A DNA stretch of 33,050 nucleotides from Treponema sp. (GTDB taxonomy: Bacteria > Spirochaetota > Spirochaetia > Treponematales > Breznakiellaceae): contig JAITUY010000234.1 of NCBI GenBank assembly GCA_031286095.1, positions 1-33,050 of the forward strand. Direction: 5' to 3'. Below the pieces are notes generated by a model, which did not search any database, was not told the origin of the DNA, and saw only the letters and a list, made by a program, of their open reading frames with translations. Made by a program: the position numbers and the translations under genes. Shown one piece after another: positions 6,818-16,545 of the stretch (positions within the stretch are counted from its first letter, which is position 1; each line of letters starts with the position of its first letter).

Positions 6818-9800
6818 TTAAATATCTATCTGCCGTTGTATATCAATTGTAAGGGACAGTACGGTAATGATTTTCCGGTAATGTTCAATTTCATCAAAAC
6901 TAAGGATATGACCGTTTCTGTCTTTTAACCATTTTTGCGCCGGCTTGTAACCGCCAATGTAAAATTCCCATGTTTCAATGGGAACATTGTCAAAATATTG
7001 TGTTTTGTTGATAAATACTTTTCCGTCTTGGCTTGCATGTCCGCCGGAAAGGCGCTTTTGCAATGATATTTCGTTACTGCCCGCAACGGGAAAAGTGGCT
7101 TTGTCATGTGAGGGGCTGACATCCTCCATTAGGTGCAACCGGCGCAGAAGAGAGCCGAGACCGGCAAGGCGGTAAAATTCTTCCGCGTTTGCCGGATAAG
7201 GTACGCGGGGGAAATCAATTTTTAATAGTTCTTTGTATTTCGCACGGTAGGAGGGGCTGTGCAGAACGGCGTATATGTAATCAAGTATGTCAACCGGGGC
7301 GAAAGTTTTTTCATTATCCGAGCCTGACGGCAAGTCAGGCAGTTTTTCTCCGGTGAATTGAAGTCCAGTTTTTTGCGCTATAGTTTGGACTATTTCGTTA
7401 TTCAAGTTTGGACGGCGCTTTTCCGTTTCGTCTAACTCTCCTTTTTCAGGGTAGAGATAAAGAGGGACGATATAATCACCCCCTTGCATACCCGGACGAG
7501 ACCAACTTCTGAATTCACTGATATGATTTGATATGAATATCGGCGGTGCGTCTTCAGTAAAACCGCGCTTGAAGATCAACCCGACATTGTCACCAATGAT
7601 GAAATGCCGCATAATTTTAATAACCGTACGCCAAACTAACGCATCTTCATAAAAAATGTATCTATTATCAAAAGGACGGTAACTAATAGGTTTTACAAAA
7701 CAAGATAAATCATCTTTATTCTGAATATTCTTCCACCCTTTCAATATATCCCAGCCTTCCTTATATTTTACATTAAACTTTTTATGCAAATATATTCTTT
7801 CTGCCGGGCTTTTTTTAAATTCAGAGAACCTATTTATAAGTTTGTCTTTGTTTTCTGAAATTACAAAATCATCATGCGCGGTTGTAATGCCAGCCCCATT
7901 TACCGGAAACATATCATTTATATAAAATCCTTTTTCATATTCAAGTTTATTATCAAATATTTTATTAACAAAAAAATAATTATTGCCTTTTAGTTCTACC
8001 TCATTCCATTGAATTGAAGTAATATCATTACTATCAAGATAATCGTATTTATATTTTCTTGTGCCATAAAGGTCAGAATAAAAAACCTTTGCAAGCCCGT
8101 CATTTTTCCTGTCTGTCTTAATAAACAGATTTATACTTACTCCCTGCTGAATATCAAATACATTTTCGTCTTTGCTCCCGTCAGGGCAGGTTTCTTTCTT
8201 TCTTGAATTCCCGTGCAGATTGAGAATATATATTTTGTCAAACGTCGTCAGTAAATGCCACCGCATGCCCCTAAAAGTAGGATTATCCAAAAAGCCGTGA
8301 TTATTTATAAACGCAAGAACTCCAGCTCCGTATTTTTCGATAAATGTTTGCCCATAACGTATAAACTTCACATAGTCGTCATTAAGCCATTTTTGGTTCT
8401 TTTCTTTAAGTTTTTCTTTTCCTCCCGGCTCTTTTTTATACGGGGCAAGAAATTCCTCGCTGGTTAAATTTGCGCTCTCGCCGGAATAAGGCGGATTTCC
8501 CAATACCACCATTACGGGAGTGTTTTTCTTCACTTTATTCGCTTCTATCGCCTCATCAGTCAGCCATTTTCCCATAAAAAGTTCAGGCACTTCTTTTGGA
8601 GGTTCCTCAAGGCTGTTTGTCAAAAATACTTTAAGGCGGGAAGTTTCACCTGTCCTGTTGTCAGGCGGGTCCCCTGTGTAGCCTGTTTCTTTTAACTTCA
8701 TGTCCAGCTTAAAATGCGCCATCGCGTAGGATGCCATCAGTATTTCAAAACCGTTTATGCGGGGTATTAAATGATCTGTGCAATAACCCTGCCACGCTCC
8801 TTTGTTGAATGCGAAATGAGAATAGATTTTTTCGATTACTTCGGCAAGAAACGTCGCTGTTCCGGCGGCAGGATCGAGTATTTGGACTTTATGAAAATCA
8901 AGCGTCTTCTTTGTTCCGTCCGTATCAAGAACGGTGTTTTTCAATTTTGAATGATCCGCAAGTCCGTCTTTTATGTTGAAATCTGATTTAAGAATATCAT
9001 CAACGGCGCGTACTATAAACCGTACTACGGGCAATGGTGTATAGTATACGCCCCTTGTTTCACGGAGTTCAGGGTCATATTTTGCAAGAAATGTCTCATA
9101 AAAATGTATATAGGGGTCCTGATTTGCCTTTAAGAATTCTTTTTTAATATCTTCCACCGCGACACAGTTAAAAATGTCGGCTAATGCGTCAACTATCCAC
9201 ACTATGCGGGAGTCAAGGTCTATTCCGGCTATGTAATTAAAGAATCTCCGTAAAAAAGGATTAGATTGCGGTATAAGTTGAGCCGCCAAAAAGCGGGTGA
9301 ATGGTTGATTGTCCGTCTGATTTAGCCTCGCGGCGAACAGTCCGTAGGCTAGCGTTTGGGCGTATATGTCGGAAAACTCTAACAAGCCAAGATTGTGCAA
9401 CAATATTTTTCTAAAACTTTCGTATTGTTCTGTAATAGTGTCGCTGGAAACCGACTTGTCCATAAGAGCTTTATGTATTATTTCCGTAAGCAATTTTGAT
9501 TTGTCGGCCATTATTTCCGCGAGGTTTCCGCTTGTGCTGATTGTTTTGCCTGAATAAGATGTAAACTCTTTTATCAGGCTAATAAAAGCGTCATAATTAT
9601 CTTTTTCAGGGATAATTGAACTTGCCGTCTTTTTTGGAGACTGGTTTTCATGCGCTATTGTAACTAAAAGCCTTTGTTCGCCGTCAACATAGTAACGGAA
9701 GGCAAGATAATCGGTTATTATCAAATTGTTCAGAGACTGGCGGTAGCGGTCAAATTGTTCCTTATTCTGTTTATTGTCCAAGCCTACGGGTATATTTTTC

Positions 9801-10055
9801 GCCTCTACATAGCCTAAAGGTATATTGCCGCGGGTGATTATGAAATCGGGTGCGCCGCAGACGATATGTTTAGGCTCATTTGTGACTGTAAGCCCTTTTG
9901 TAAGATTTTCAAAAAGCGTTTTTAAGGCGGGGCGGTAGCTGTGTTCAGTGGCGTTCCCGCCGTGGTAGATTTTGTCAATTTCGGTAATGTAGCGGGTTAT
10001 CGCCTGCGTATAAGATGCTGTTTCATGGGGGGGGGGGGGTATGTTTTTTAATCAT
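6818..10055 (-). CDS. Phase-variable type ISP/IIG-like restriction-modification enzyme (frame OFF as written)
   Basis: One polypeptide that should both cut and N6-adenine-methylate DNA. The best start is the ATG at 10055-10053, seven nt after AAGAGGG. Six codons later comes a run of 13 C; as written the frame stops at once (TGA). With 12 C it reads 1078 residues. In that reading, residues 40-86 hold a PD-(D/E)XK nuclease of the Mrr/type ISP kind (YRPAL, then GAPDF with D70, then YVEAK with E84 and K86). About 210-240 is a helical coupler (LGLLEFSDIYAQTLAYGLF). The methylase has motif I DPAAGTATF near 394 and motif IV NPPY near 520, with PDGSKDENVFDIQQG after it. A target-recognition region with YRPFDNRYIFY follows. 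LlaGI-type enzymes carry a helicase of several hundred residues between nuclease and methylase; there is no room for one here. The stretch around 7680-8130 (recognition part) looks AT-rich compared with its flanks, as in swapped specificity domains. The only start in the open frame as written is TTG at 9781, without a Shine-Dalgarno and after the nuclease domain. Confidence 0.88.
10027..10039 (-). repeat. Poly-C(13) slippage tract inside the restriction-modification gene
   Basis: Thirteen G on the plus strand (13 C on the coding strand) lie after the codons for M-I-K-K-H. The open frame through the nuclease and methylase needs a count divisible by three (12 or 15). Thirteen gives an immediate TGA, and 14 gives a stop about nine codons later. 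This is the layout of contingency loci that switch by slipped-strand mispairing. Confidence 0.85.
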
Positions 10056-10113
10056 ATAGAACCCTCTTAATTATTCAGATTTGTCTTGTAAAACTGATTT
10101 CTTAACATTGAAT

Positions 10114-10257
10114 TTGTCCGGCAACTGCGAACCTTCGTTTCTAGTTGGTTGGTCTTATGACCAGCTTCGCCGGTCTGTCCCGCAGTTTTCCGGTCTACGG
10201 TCTGCAAAACTGCGATTTTTATAATAAAGTTCTTCAGAAACTGAAGTTCCCGGACAA
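10114..10257. repeat. 144-bp multi-hairpin element with inverted ends
   Basis: The ends are TTGTCCGG (10114-10121) and CCGGACAA (10250-10257), a perfect inverted pair. Inside are three more perfect stems: TGGTC/GACCA (10150-10163), CGCAGTTTT/AAAACTGCG (10181-10214) and CTTCAG/CTGAAG (10232-10246). Such nested stems suggest a MITE-like element or a structured RNA, not a protein. Minus-strand ORFs through it look incidental. Confidence 0.5.
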
Positions 10258-10400
10258 CTCTATTAGCGGATCGATAAATATCTGTATTTTTATTTGGTTC
10301 CATTTTCTCTCTGCTTCTTCGTATAAATACAAGAATATAAGATATTTCAAATAGGAGCAAGGAAAAAGTCTTTTTCTACAACAATCCCTCAGTGATGTGA

Positions 10401-10419
10401 CCGCCGCATTCGTGGCGGG
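10401..10419. other. GC-rich hairpin in the gap before rpsL
   Basis: A CCGCC arm and a GGCGG arm flank GCATTCGT, in otherwise AT-rich DNA. Its role is unknown. Apart from this hairpin, the 144-bp element and the rpsL promoter, I see no gene in 10056-10715. Confidence 0.3.
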
Positions 10420-10534
10420 ACTTACTTGTGTTCCCATGATCTATCACAAAGAAAGAGAATAATCCATTTGGTGAGCGGCTTCAAAGCGCTTTTCAAAAGG
10501 GGTAAAACACCGCTTTTTCATGTCTGAAAACCGC

Positions 10535-10594
10535 AAAAAAAAATTAAAAAAATCTTCCCCCCCACTTGATCTTTTTTTTTAATTTTGCTAGATT
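10535..10594 (+). promoter_or_regulatory. rpsL promoter with upstream A tracts
   Basis: TTGATC (10566-10571) and TAGATT (10589-10594) are spaced by 17 nt. The spacer begins with nine T. An A9-TT-A7 stretch (10535-10552) sits where an UP element would bind the alpha-subunit C-terminal domain. Transcription from about 10601 leaves a ~115-nt leader. That leader holds a small GGGC/GCCC hairpin near 10639-10658, possibly a control site. Confidence 0.55.
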
Positions 10595-10715
10595 TTAAAG
10601 CCTAGCCTCTTGTTTTCGCAGGAGAGTAATTTTGTGTCCGGGCGGTAAGGTAGCCCGCACGCTATTCCATAAAGCTGGCTTTTTGGATATGCTGTATTTA
10701 AGGAGTTTTTGAGGA

Positions 10716-11090
10716 ATGCCTACTATTAACCAACTGGTTCGTTTTGGACGGCAGAAAGTAACTTCCAAGACGAAATCCCCGGCGCTGAAATCTTGTCCGC
10801 AGAAGCGGGGGGTTTGTACCCGTGTTATGACCGTAACGCCCAAAAAGCCAAATTCCGCCCTTCGGAAGGTAGCCCGTGTGCGCCTTTCCCATGGGACAGA
10901 AGTTACCGCGTATATCCCGGGAATCGGGCATAATTTGCAGGAACACTCGGTCGTTTTAGTCAGGGGCGGGCGCGTAAAAGACCTCCCAGGCGTACGTTAC
11001 CATATTGTAAGAGGCGCTAAAGACACGCTTGGCGTCACGGATCGAAAGCGGAGCCGCTCAAAATACGGCGCAAAACGGCCAAAGGCGTAG
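10716..11090 (+). CDS. rpsL: 30S ribosomal protein S12
   Basis: 124 residues, the usual length. S12 guards decoding accuracy in the 30S A site. The conserved [11 protein letters not shown] and [13 protein letters not shown] loops are present. The lysines where streptomycin-resistance changes arise (K43 and the K of VKDLP) are unaltered. It heads the long ribosomal cluster behind its own promoter; TTGAGGA precedes the ATG. In T. pallidum rpsL-rpsG are recalled as following rpoBC; here they sit directly before tuf. Confidence 0.98.
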   Translation: MPTINQLVRFGRQKVTSKTKSPALKSCPQKRGVCTRVMTVTPKKPNSALRKVARVRLSHGTEVTAYIPGIGHNLQEHSVVLVRGGRVKDLPGVRYHIVRGAKDTLGVTDRKRSRSKYGAKRPKA

Positions 11091-11093
11091 TAT

Positions 11094-11564
11094 ATGGGAA
11101 GAAAGAAAAAAACATTAGACCGGGGAATTTTACCGGATCCAAAGTACAACAGCGTAATAATTTCAAAGTTTGTAAACAGAATGATGTGGGACGGAAAGCG
11201 CTCGCTTGGTCTTCGCGTCATTCACAGCGCCCTTGACATCTTAAGGGAAAAAACCGAAAAAGACCCCCTTGAAGTTTTTTTAAAGGCGTTAGATAATGTG
11301 AAGCCTGTAATCGAAGTTAAGTCACGGCGCGTGGGCGGCGCGACTTATCAGGTTCCTGTCGAAATCAGGGAAATAAGGCGCGAAGCCTTAGGAATGAGGT
11401 GGATTATTACCGCGGCCCGTTCCCGTTCGGGAAAAGGTATGGGAGACCGTCTTGCGGCGGAGCTTCTGGACGCGTATAATAATACTGGTACTGCCTTCAA
11501 AAAGAAGGAAGATACGCATAAAATGGCAGAGGCGAATAAAGCCTTTGCTCATTATAGATGGTGA
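11094..11564 (+). CDS. rpsG: 30S ribosomal protein S7
   Basis: 156 residues, full length. S7 starts assembly of the 30S head and lines the E site. The N-terminal MGRKKK and the central [13 protein letters not shown] are typical. It begins three nt after rpsL and is surely co-transcribed with it. The gene normally next in the str operon, fusA (EF-G), is missing; a 283-nt gap leads instead to tuf. Confidence 0.98.
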   Translation: MGRKKKTLDRGILPDPKYNSVIISKFVNRMMWDGKRSLGLRVIHSALDILREKTEKDPLEVFLKALDNVKPVIEVKSRRVGGATYQVPVEIREIRREALGMRWIITAARSRSGKGMGDRLAAELLDAYNNTGTAFKKKEDTHKMAEANKAFAHYRW

Positions 11565-11584
11565 TGGTTTCCAAACCGATCATT

Positions 11585-11707
11585 GCAAGCCGTTTGTGCG
11601 GTTTGCTTGCGGTTGCTTCGCAACTGCAAGGCTGATGACCAATGGTTGTCGGCTAAAAATGAGACAGGTGGAACGGTTGTGGATTAATTGCATAACGTTT
11701 TCGTTAT
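11585..11707 (+). promoter_or_regulatory. Hairpin cluster in the rpsG-tuf gap
   Basis: GCAAGC (11585-11590) can pair with GCTTGC (11605-11610). Alternatively CTTGCGGTTGC (11606-11616) pairs with GCAACTGCAAG (11620-11630) around a TTC loop. The two share bases and exclude each other. A third perfect stem, ATAACG-TTTT-CGTTAT, lies at 11692-11707. The 283-nt gap has no gene. It could attenuate read-through into tuf or carry a tuf promoter, but no -35/-10 pair stands out. Confidence 0.4.
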
Positions 11708-11847
11708 TGGCTGATTTTCCGCGAGGATCGTTTTTCCCCTCTCAATTAAACTGGGTATTTCGCTGTCCGTCGGCGTACCGTTGGTTAAGCCGCCGGATGC
11801 GGATTAATTATGTGTAAGTATTTTAGTGTCCATTAAGGAGGACAAAA

Positions 11848-13038
<1,191 letters not shown>

Positions 13039-13045
13039 TTGGTTT

Positions 13046-13117
13046 ACCTGACCGTACCTAACCGCAGGGCTGTGTCTCTGTAGTTAGGTGAAATGGTCAG
13101 GTTAAGTGGTCAGGAGG
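13046..13117 (+). promoter_or_regulatory. Switch-like hairpin and SD region between tuf and rpsJ
   Basis: ACCTGACC (13046-13053) and ACCTAAC (13056-13062) pair with GGTCAGGT (13095-13102) and GTTAGGT (13083-13089), giving a 15-pair stem with one internal loop. A second copy of GGTCAGG (13108-13114) overlaps the rpsJ Shine-Dalgarno AGGAGG (13112-13117) and could take over the same left arm, hiding the site. No T run follows, so control of translation is more likely than termination. Confidence 0.55.
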
Positions 13118-13121
13118 AATG

Positions 13122-13430
13122 ATGGCAAAGGAAGGAATTCGCGTAAGACTGCGCGGCTTCGATGTTGAATTAATTGATCAAAGCGCAAAATCAATCGCAA
13201 CGGCGGTACGAAAAGCCGGCGCGAAAGTTACGGGGCCTATTCCCCTGCCTACAAGAATTAACAAGGTGACGGTTTTACGTTCGCCTCATGTGAATAAGAA
13301 GAGCCGCGAACAGTTTGAAATGCGGACTCATAAAAGGTTAATCGATATTATTAATCCTTCCGCGGAAGTAATGGATTCTTTGATGAAGCTTGAACTGCCC
13401 GCCGGTGTAGATGTCGAGATTAAGCAGTAA
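13122..13430 (+). CDS. rpsJ: 30S ribosomal protein S10
   Basis: 102 residues, usual length, with the conserved loop [20 protein letters not shown]10 is part of the 30S head and, in other bacteria, also the NusG/NusE antitermination partner. Two ATGs lie back to back at 13119 and 13122. I prefer the second: [14 protein letters not shown] matches the family and gives four rather than one nt after AGGAGG. First gene of the S10 operon proper. Confidence 0.96.
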   Translation: MAKEGIRVRLRGFDVELIDQSAKSIATAVRKAGAKVTGPIPLPTRINKVTVLRSPHVNKKSREQFEMRTHKRLIDIINPSAEVMDSLMKLELPAGVDVEIKQ

Positions 13431-13442
13431 CGGAGTACAGCG

Positions 13443-14069
13443 ATGCTAGGGCTATTGGCCAGAAAAGTTGGTATGACTCAGGTGTTTGACGATTTGGGCA
13501 ATCTTTTGCCCGTAACGGTAATGCGCGTAGACCCGAATGTTGTCATTGCCAAAAAATCAAAGGAAGCGGACGGTTATTCCGCAGTTGTCGTCGGCATGGA
13601 CGAAGCGAAAAAAAGCCGCGTAACAAAAGCGCGCGCCGGACAGTTTCCTGAAAATATTACGCCTAAAAAACAGGTTCGCGAGTTACGCGATTTTGAAAAA
13701 GAAGTCAATGTCGGAGACTCCCTCGGAATAGAAGTGTTTGAAGGCGTAAGATATGTTGATGTTTCGGGCGTTTCCAAAGGCAAGGGCTTTCAGGGCGTTG
13801 TTAAGCGCTATGGTTTCGGCGGCGGACGTAAAACCCACGGTTCAAAATTCCACCGCGAACCAGGTTCGACGGGACAAAGCACATATCCCGCGAAGACTTT
13901 TAAAAACGTAAAATTACCCGGACGCATGGGACGTGAAAAAACGACAACCTTGAGCCTTAGAGTCGTAAAATTGGACAGTGAGAAAAAGCTGATTATGGTA
14001 AAGGGAGCCGTTCCCGGTATTAACAAAGGGCTGGTTTTTGTGCGTGCGGCCGTAAAGAAGGGGCGGTAG
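13443..14069 (+). CDS. rplC: 50S ribosomal protein L3
   Basis: 208 residues. An early assembly protein whose long loop reaches the peptidyl-transferase centre. MLGLLARKVGMTQVFDD opens it and the HGSKFHREPGSTGQ loop, where the modified Gln of other bacteria sits, is intact. GGAG precedes the ATG; rplD starts one nt after the stop. Confidence 0.98.
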   Translation: MLGLLARKVGMTQVFDDLGNLLPVTVMRVDPNVVIAKKSKEADGYSAVVVGMDEAKKSRVTKARAGQFPENITPKKQVRELRDFEKEVNVGDSLGIEVFEGVRYVDVSGVSKGKGFQGVVKRYGFGGGRKTHGSKFHREPGSTGQSTYPAKTFKNVKLPGRMGREKTTTLSLRVVKLDSEKKLIMVKGAVPGINKGLVFVRAAVKKGR

Positions 14070-14070
14070 A

Positions 14071-14709
14071 ATGAACTGTAAAGTGTTTTCAAAAGAAGGC
14101 AAAGAACTTCGCTCCATAGTTCTTGACGACGCAGTTTTTGGTCTTCCTGTAAATGACGATTTAATCTGGTACGCGATTAATAACGAGCTTGCCAACAAAA
14201 GGCAGGGCAACGCCAGCACAAAGGGGCGCGCCGAAATTAACGGCTCTAACGCCAAGCCTTACAAACAAAAAGGCACGGGACGCGCGCGCCGCGGCGATAA
14301 AAAATCGCCTGTTCTGGTAGGCGGCGGAACAATCTTCGGACCCAAGCCGAGGGATTTTTCTTACGCTCTTCCGAAAAAAGCAAAGCGTCAGGCATTTAGG
14401 ACGATTCTCAGTTTAAAAGCGCAAAGCGACACGTTAAAGGTTGTCGAAGATTTTTCTATAGAGTCTGGAAAAACGAAAGATTTAGTGAAACTTCTTGAAA
14501 ATTTCCAGCACGGCGTACGGACAGTTTTAATTCTTAAAGACGACGATCCTAAGATTAAAAGAGCCGCCGCCAATATCCCATGGCTTAGTTATCTTTCGTA
14601 TAACCGCCTTAGGGCGCACGATCTGTTTTACGGACGTCAGGTGCTAATGCTGGAAACCGCCGCGAAAAACCTTAACAAGTTTTACGGCGCGAAGGAGGCC
14701 GGTGAATGA
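14071..14709 (+). CDS. rplD: 50S ribosomal protein L4
   Basis: 212 residues, slightly longer than E. coli L4. It binds 23S rRNA and lines the exit tunnel with its [12 protein letters not shown] loop. E. coli L4 also represses its own operon; whether that holds here is unknown, as no E. coli-type S10 leader is evident. The C-terminal [17 protein letters not shown] segment is normal. It overlaps rplW by four nt (ATGA). Confidence 0.97.
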   Translation: MNCKVFSKEGKELRSIVLDDAVFGLPVNDDLIWYAINNELANKRQGNASTKGRAEINGSNAKPYKQKGTGRARRGDKKSPVLVGGGTIFGPKPRDFSYALPKKAKRQAFRTILSLKAQSDTLKVVEDFSIESGKTKDLVKLLENFQHGVRTVLILKDDDPKIKRAAANIPWLSYLSYNRLRAHDLFYGRQVLMLETAAKNLNKFYGAKEAGE

Positions 14710-14993
14710 TACAGTACGAAGATATTTTGCTTGAACCGGTGCTTTCAGAAAAAGCGAATCAACTGCGCGAAGAGGGGAAGTATGTTTTCAAGGTAGACCC
14801 GAGGGCGACAAAACCTCAAATTAAGGAAGCGGTTAAAAAGTTGTTCAATGTGAACCCCGTTTCATGTACTACGATGGTGGTGGGCGGAAAGCCGAAGCGC
14901 CAGCGCTACCGCAAGGGATATACCGCCACATGGAAGAAGGCGATTGTGCGGCTTTCAAAAGACGAAAAAATTCCGCTGTTTGAAGGCGTGTAA
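14706..14993 (+). CDS. rplW: 50S ribosomal protein L23
   Basis: 95 residues. It sits at the tunnel exit, where trigger factor and the signal recognition particle dock. EDILLEPVLSEKANQL and KVDPRATKPQIKEAV are the family marks. Coupled to rplD by a four-nt overlap. Confidence 0.96.
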   Translation: MIQYEDILLEPVLSEKANQLREEGKYVFKVDPRATKPQIKEAVKKLFNVNPVSCTTMVVGGKPKRQRYRKGYTATWKKAIVRLSKDEKIPLFEGV

Positions 14994-15008
14994 GGGTAAA
15001 GGAATAAT

Positions 15009-15839
15009 ATGGGTATTAAGACATACAAGCCAATAACTCCTGGTATGCGGCAATGGACAAGCCTTGATTTTTCAGAGCTTACCAAAGACGTAAAACCGGA
15101 AAAATCCCTTACAAAGGGCAAAAAGGAAAGGGCGGGGCGCGACTCGTTCGGAAGAATCAGTGTGCGCCACAAGGGCGGCGGACATAAGCGCCGTTACCGT
15201 GAGATTGATTTCAAACGCGACAAAACCGGAATTCCAGGCAAAGTCGCTTCTATAGAGTACGATCCGAACCGTAGCGCGAATATTGCGCTTATCAATTACA
15301 AAGACGGCGAGAAACGCTACATCATCGCGCCCAAGGATTTAAAGGTGGGAGCCGTGGTTGTAAGCGGTCCCGACGCTTCGATAGAGCCGGGTAACGCGCT
15401 TCCTCTGGAAAATATCCCGTTAGGGTTTACCGTATATAACATTGAGCTGACCCTCGGCAAGGGTGGACAGCTTGTGCGTTCAGCGGGAACGGGCGCTCTT
15501 ATCGCCGCGAAAGAAGGGGACTACGTTACGATTAAAATGCCTTCCGGCGAAATGCGGATGGTGTTTAAAAAATGTTACGCGACAATCGGAAGCGTAGGCA
15601 ACGAAGATCACATGAATGTAACTTTGGGCAAGGCGGGACGCAAGCGCTGGATGGGAGTCCGCCCCACAGTGCGCGGTATGTCTATGAACCCTGTGGATCA
15701 CCCGCACGGCGGCGGCGAAGGAAAGAACAAAGGTATTCACCCCGTTACCCCGTGGGGTCAGCCGACCAAAGGATATAAGACACGGAAGAAGCACAAGCCT
15801 TCTTCGCGGTTTATCGTAAGCAGAGGCAAGAAGAAGTAG
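15009..15839 (+). CDS. rplB: 50S ribosomal protein L2
   Basis: 276 residues, full length. It supports subunit joining and the peptidyl-transferase centre. The start [14 protein letters not shown], the [12 protein letters not shown] stretch and the C-terminal [14 protein letters not shown], with the conserved His, are all present. AAAGGAATAAT precedes the ATG. Confidence 0.98.
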   Translation: MGIKTYKPITPGMRQWTSLDFSELTKDVKPEKSLTKGKKERAGRDSFGRISVRHKGGGHKRRYREIDFKRDKTGIPGKVASIEYDPNRSANIALINYKDGEKRYIIAPKDLKVGAVVVSGPDASIEPGNALPLENIPLGFTVYNIELTLGKGGQLVRSAGTGALIAAKEGDYVTIKMPSGEMRMVFKKCYATIGSVGNEDHMNVTLGKAGRKRWMGVRPTVRGMSMNPVDHPHGGGEGKNKGIHPVTPWGQPTKGYKTRKKHKPSSRFIVSRGKKK

Positions 15840-15865
15840 CATGAAAAATATATTAGGAAGGGAAT

Positions 15866-16147
15866 ATGTCAAGGTCTGTTAAGAAGGGTCCTTTTATAGA
15901 CAAGAGTCTGTATAAAAAGGTGTTGGATTTGAGCAAATCCGGGGAAAGGAAAATGATTAAAACCTATTCCCGCTGTTCAACTATTATTCCCGAAATGGTA
16001 GGCGGGACTATCTCGGTTTATAACGGCAAAGCGTGGATTCCTGTGTATATCACGGAAAACCTGGTCGGTCATAAACTCGGCGAGTTTGCCCCTACGCGGA
16101 TTTTCCGCGGACATTCAGGCTCCGACAAAAAGGCTACGGCAAAGTAG
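15866..16147 (+). CDS. rpsS: 30S ribosomal protein S19
   Basis: 93 residues. A 30S head protein that contacts S13 and bridges to the 50[26 protein letters not shown] and KLGEFAPTR are typical. AGGAAGGGAAT precedes it. Confidence 0.98.
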   Translation: MSRSVKKGPFIDKSLYKKVLDLSKSGERKMIKTYSRCSTIIPEMVGGTISVYNGKAWIPVYITENLVGHKLGEFAPTRIFRGHSGSDKKATAK

Positions 16148-16155
16148 GCAGGATT

Positions 16156-16545
16156 ATGAAAGAAACGAATACAGGTTACAGGGCAGTAAGTAAATTTCTT
16201 ATCGGTTCGCCGTTTAAGATCAGACCGGTCGCCGATCTCGTGCGCCGCCGTCCGTATCCCGAAGCGGTTTCGATACTGGAAAATATGCCGAATAAAGGCG
16301 CGCGGCTTATCCGCAAGACGGTAAAGTCCGCCGCGTCCAATGCTCTTTCAACTAACAAAAAACTTGAAGAGGATATGCTTTATGTGCGCGAAATTTACAT
16401 TGACGAAGGTCCTCGTCTTAAAAGAATTTGGTTTCGTGGCAGGGGGCGCGCGGATATGCAGTTAAAGCGAATGTGTCACATAACTGTAGTGGTAGACGAA
16501 ACGGCGGGCGCTGTTGCGACTCCTTCAAAAAAGGCGGCTAAATAA
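16156..16545 (+). CDS. rplV: 50S ribosomal protein L22
   Basis: 129 residues including an Ala/Lys-rich tail. It reaches into the exit tunnel; [20 protein letters not shown] holds the hairpin loop, where most bacteria have RG(R/K)A..I.KR.SHI. The stop TAA overlaps the rpsC ATG by one nt. Confidence 0.97.
   Translation: MKETNTGYRAVSKFLIGSPFKIRPVADLVRRRPYPEAVSILENMPNKGARLIRKTVKSAASNALSTNKKLEEDMLYVREIYIDEGPRLKRIWFRGRGRADMQLKRMCHITVVVDETAGAVATPSKKAAK

Noticed and set aside
6818-9781. Calling the restriction gene simply a 987-residue methylase starting at TTG
   Set aside because: The frame continues upstream into a nuclease domain, and TTG has no ribosome site.
6818-10055. Calling the restriction gene a decayed pseudogene
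   Set aside because: The only lesion is a one-base shift within a 13-base C run; nearly 1000 downstream codons are intact, which fits reversible switching better.
10067-10360. 97-codon minus-strand ORF between the restriction gene and rpsL
   Set aside because: About half of it is the 144-bp hairpin element, so the protein sequence is dictated by inverted repeats. The first ~15 codons from an internal ATG have a fair AGAGAG site, so a tiny truncated gene cannot be excluded.
10595-10946. Minus-strand ORFs over the rpsL leader and start
   Set aside because: They lie antisense to rpsL and its promoter; shadows of a highly conserved gene.
11452-11817. 121-codon plus-strand ORF over the rpsG end and the tuf gap
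   Set aside because: It starts inside rpsG in another frame and has no family resemblance; the gap is better read as hairpins.
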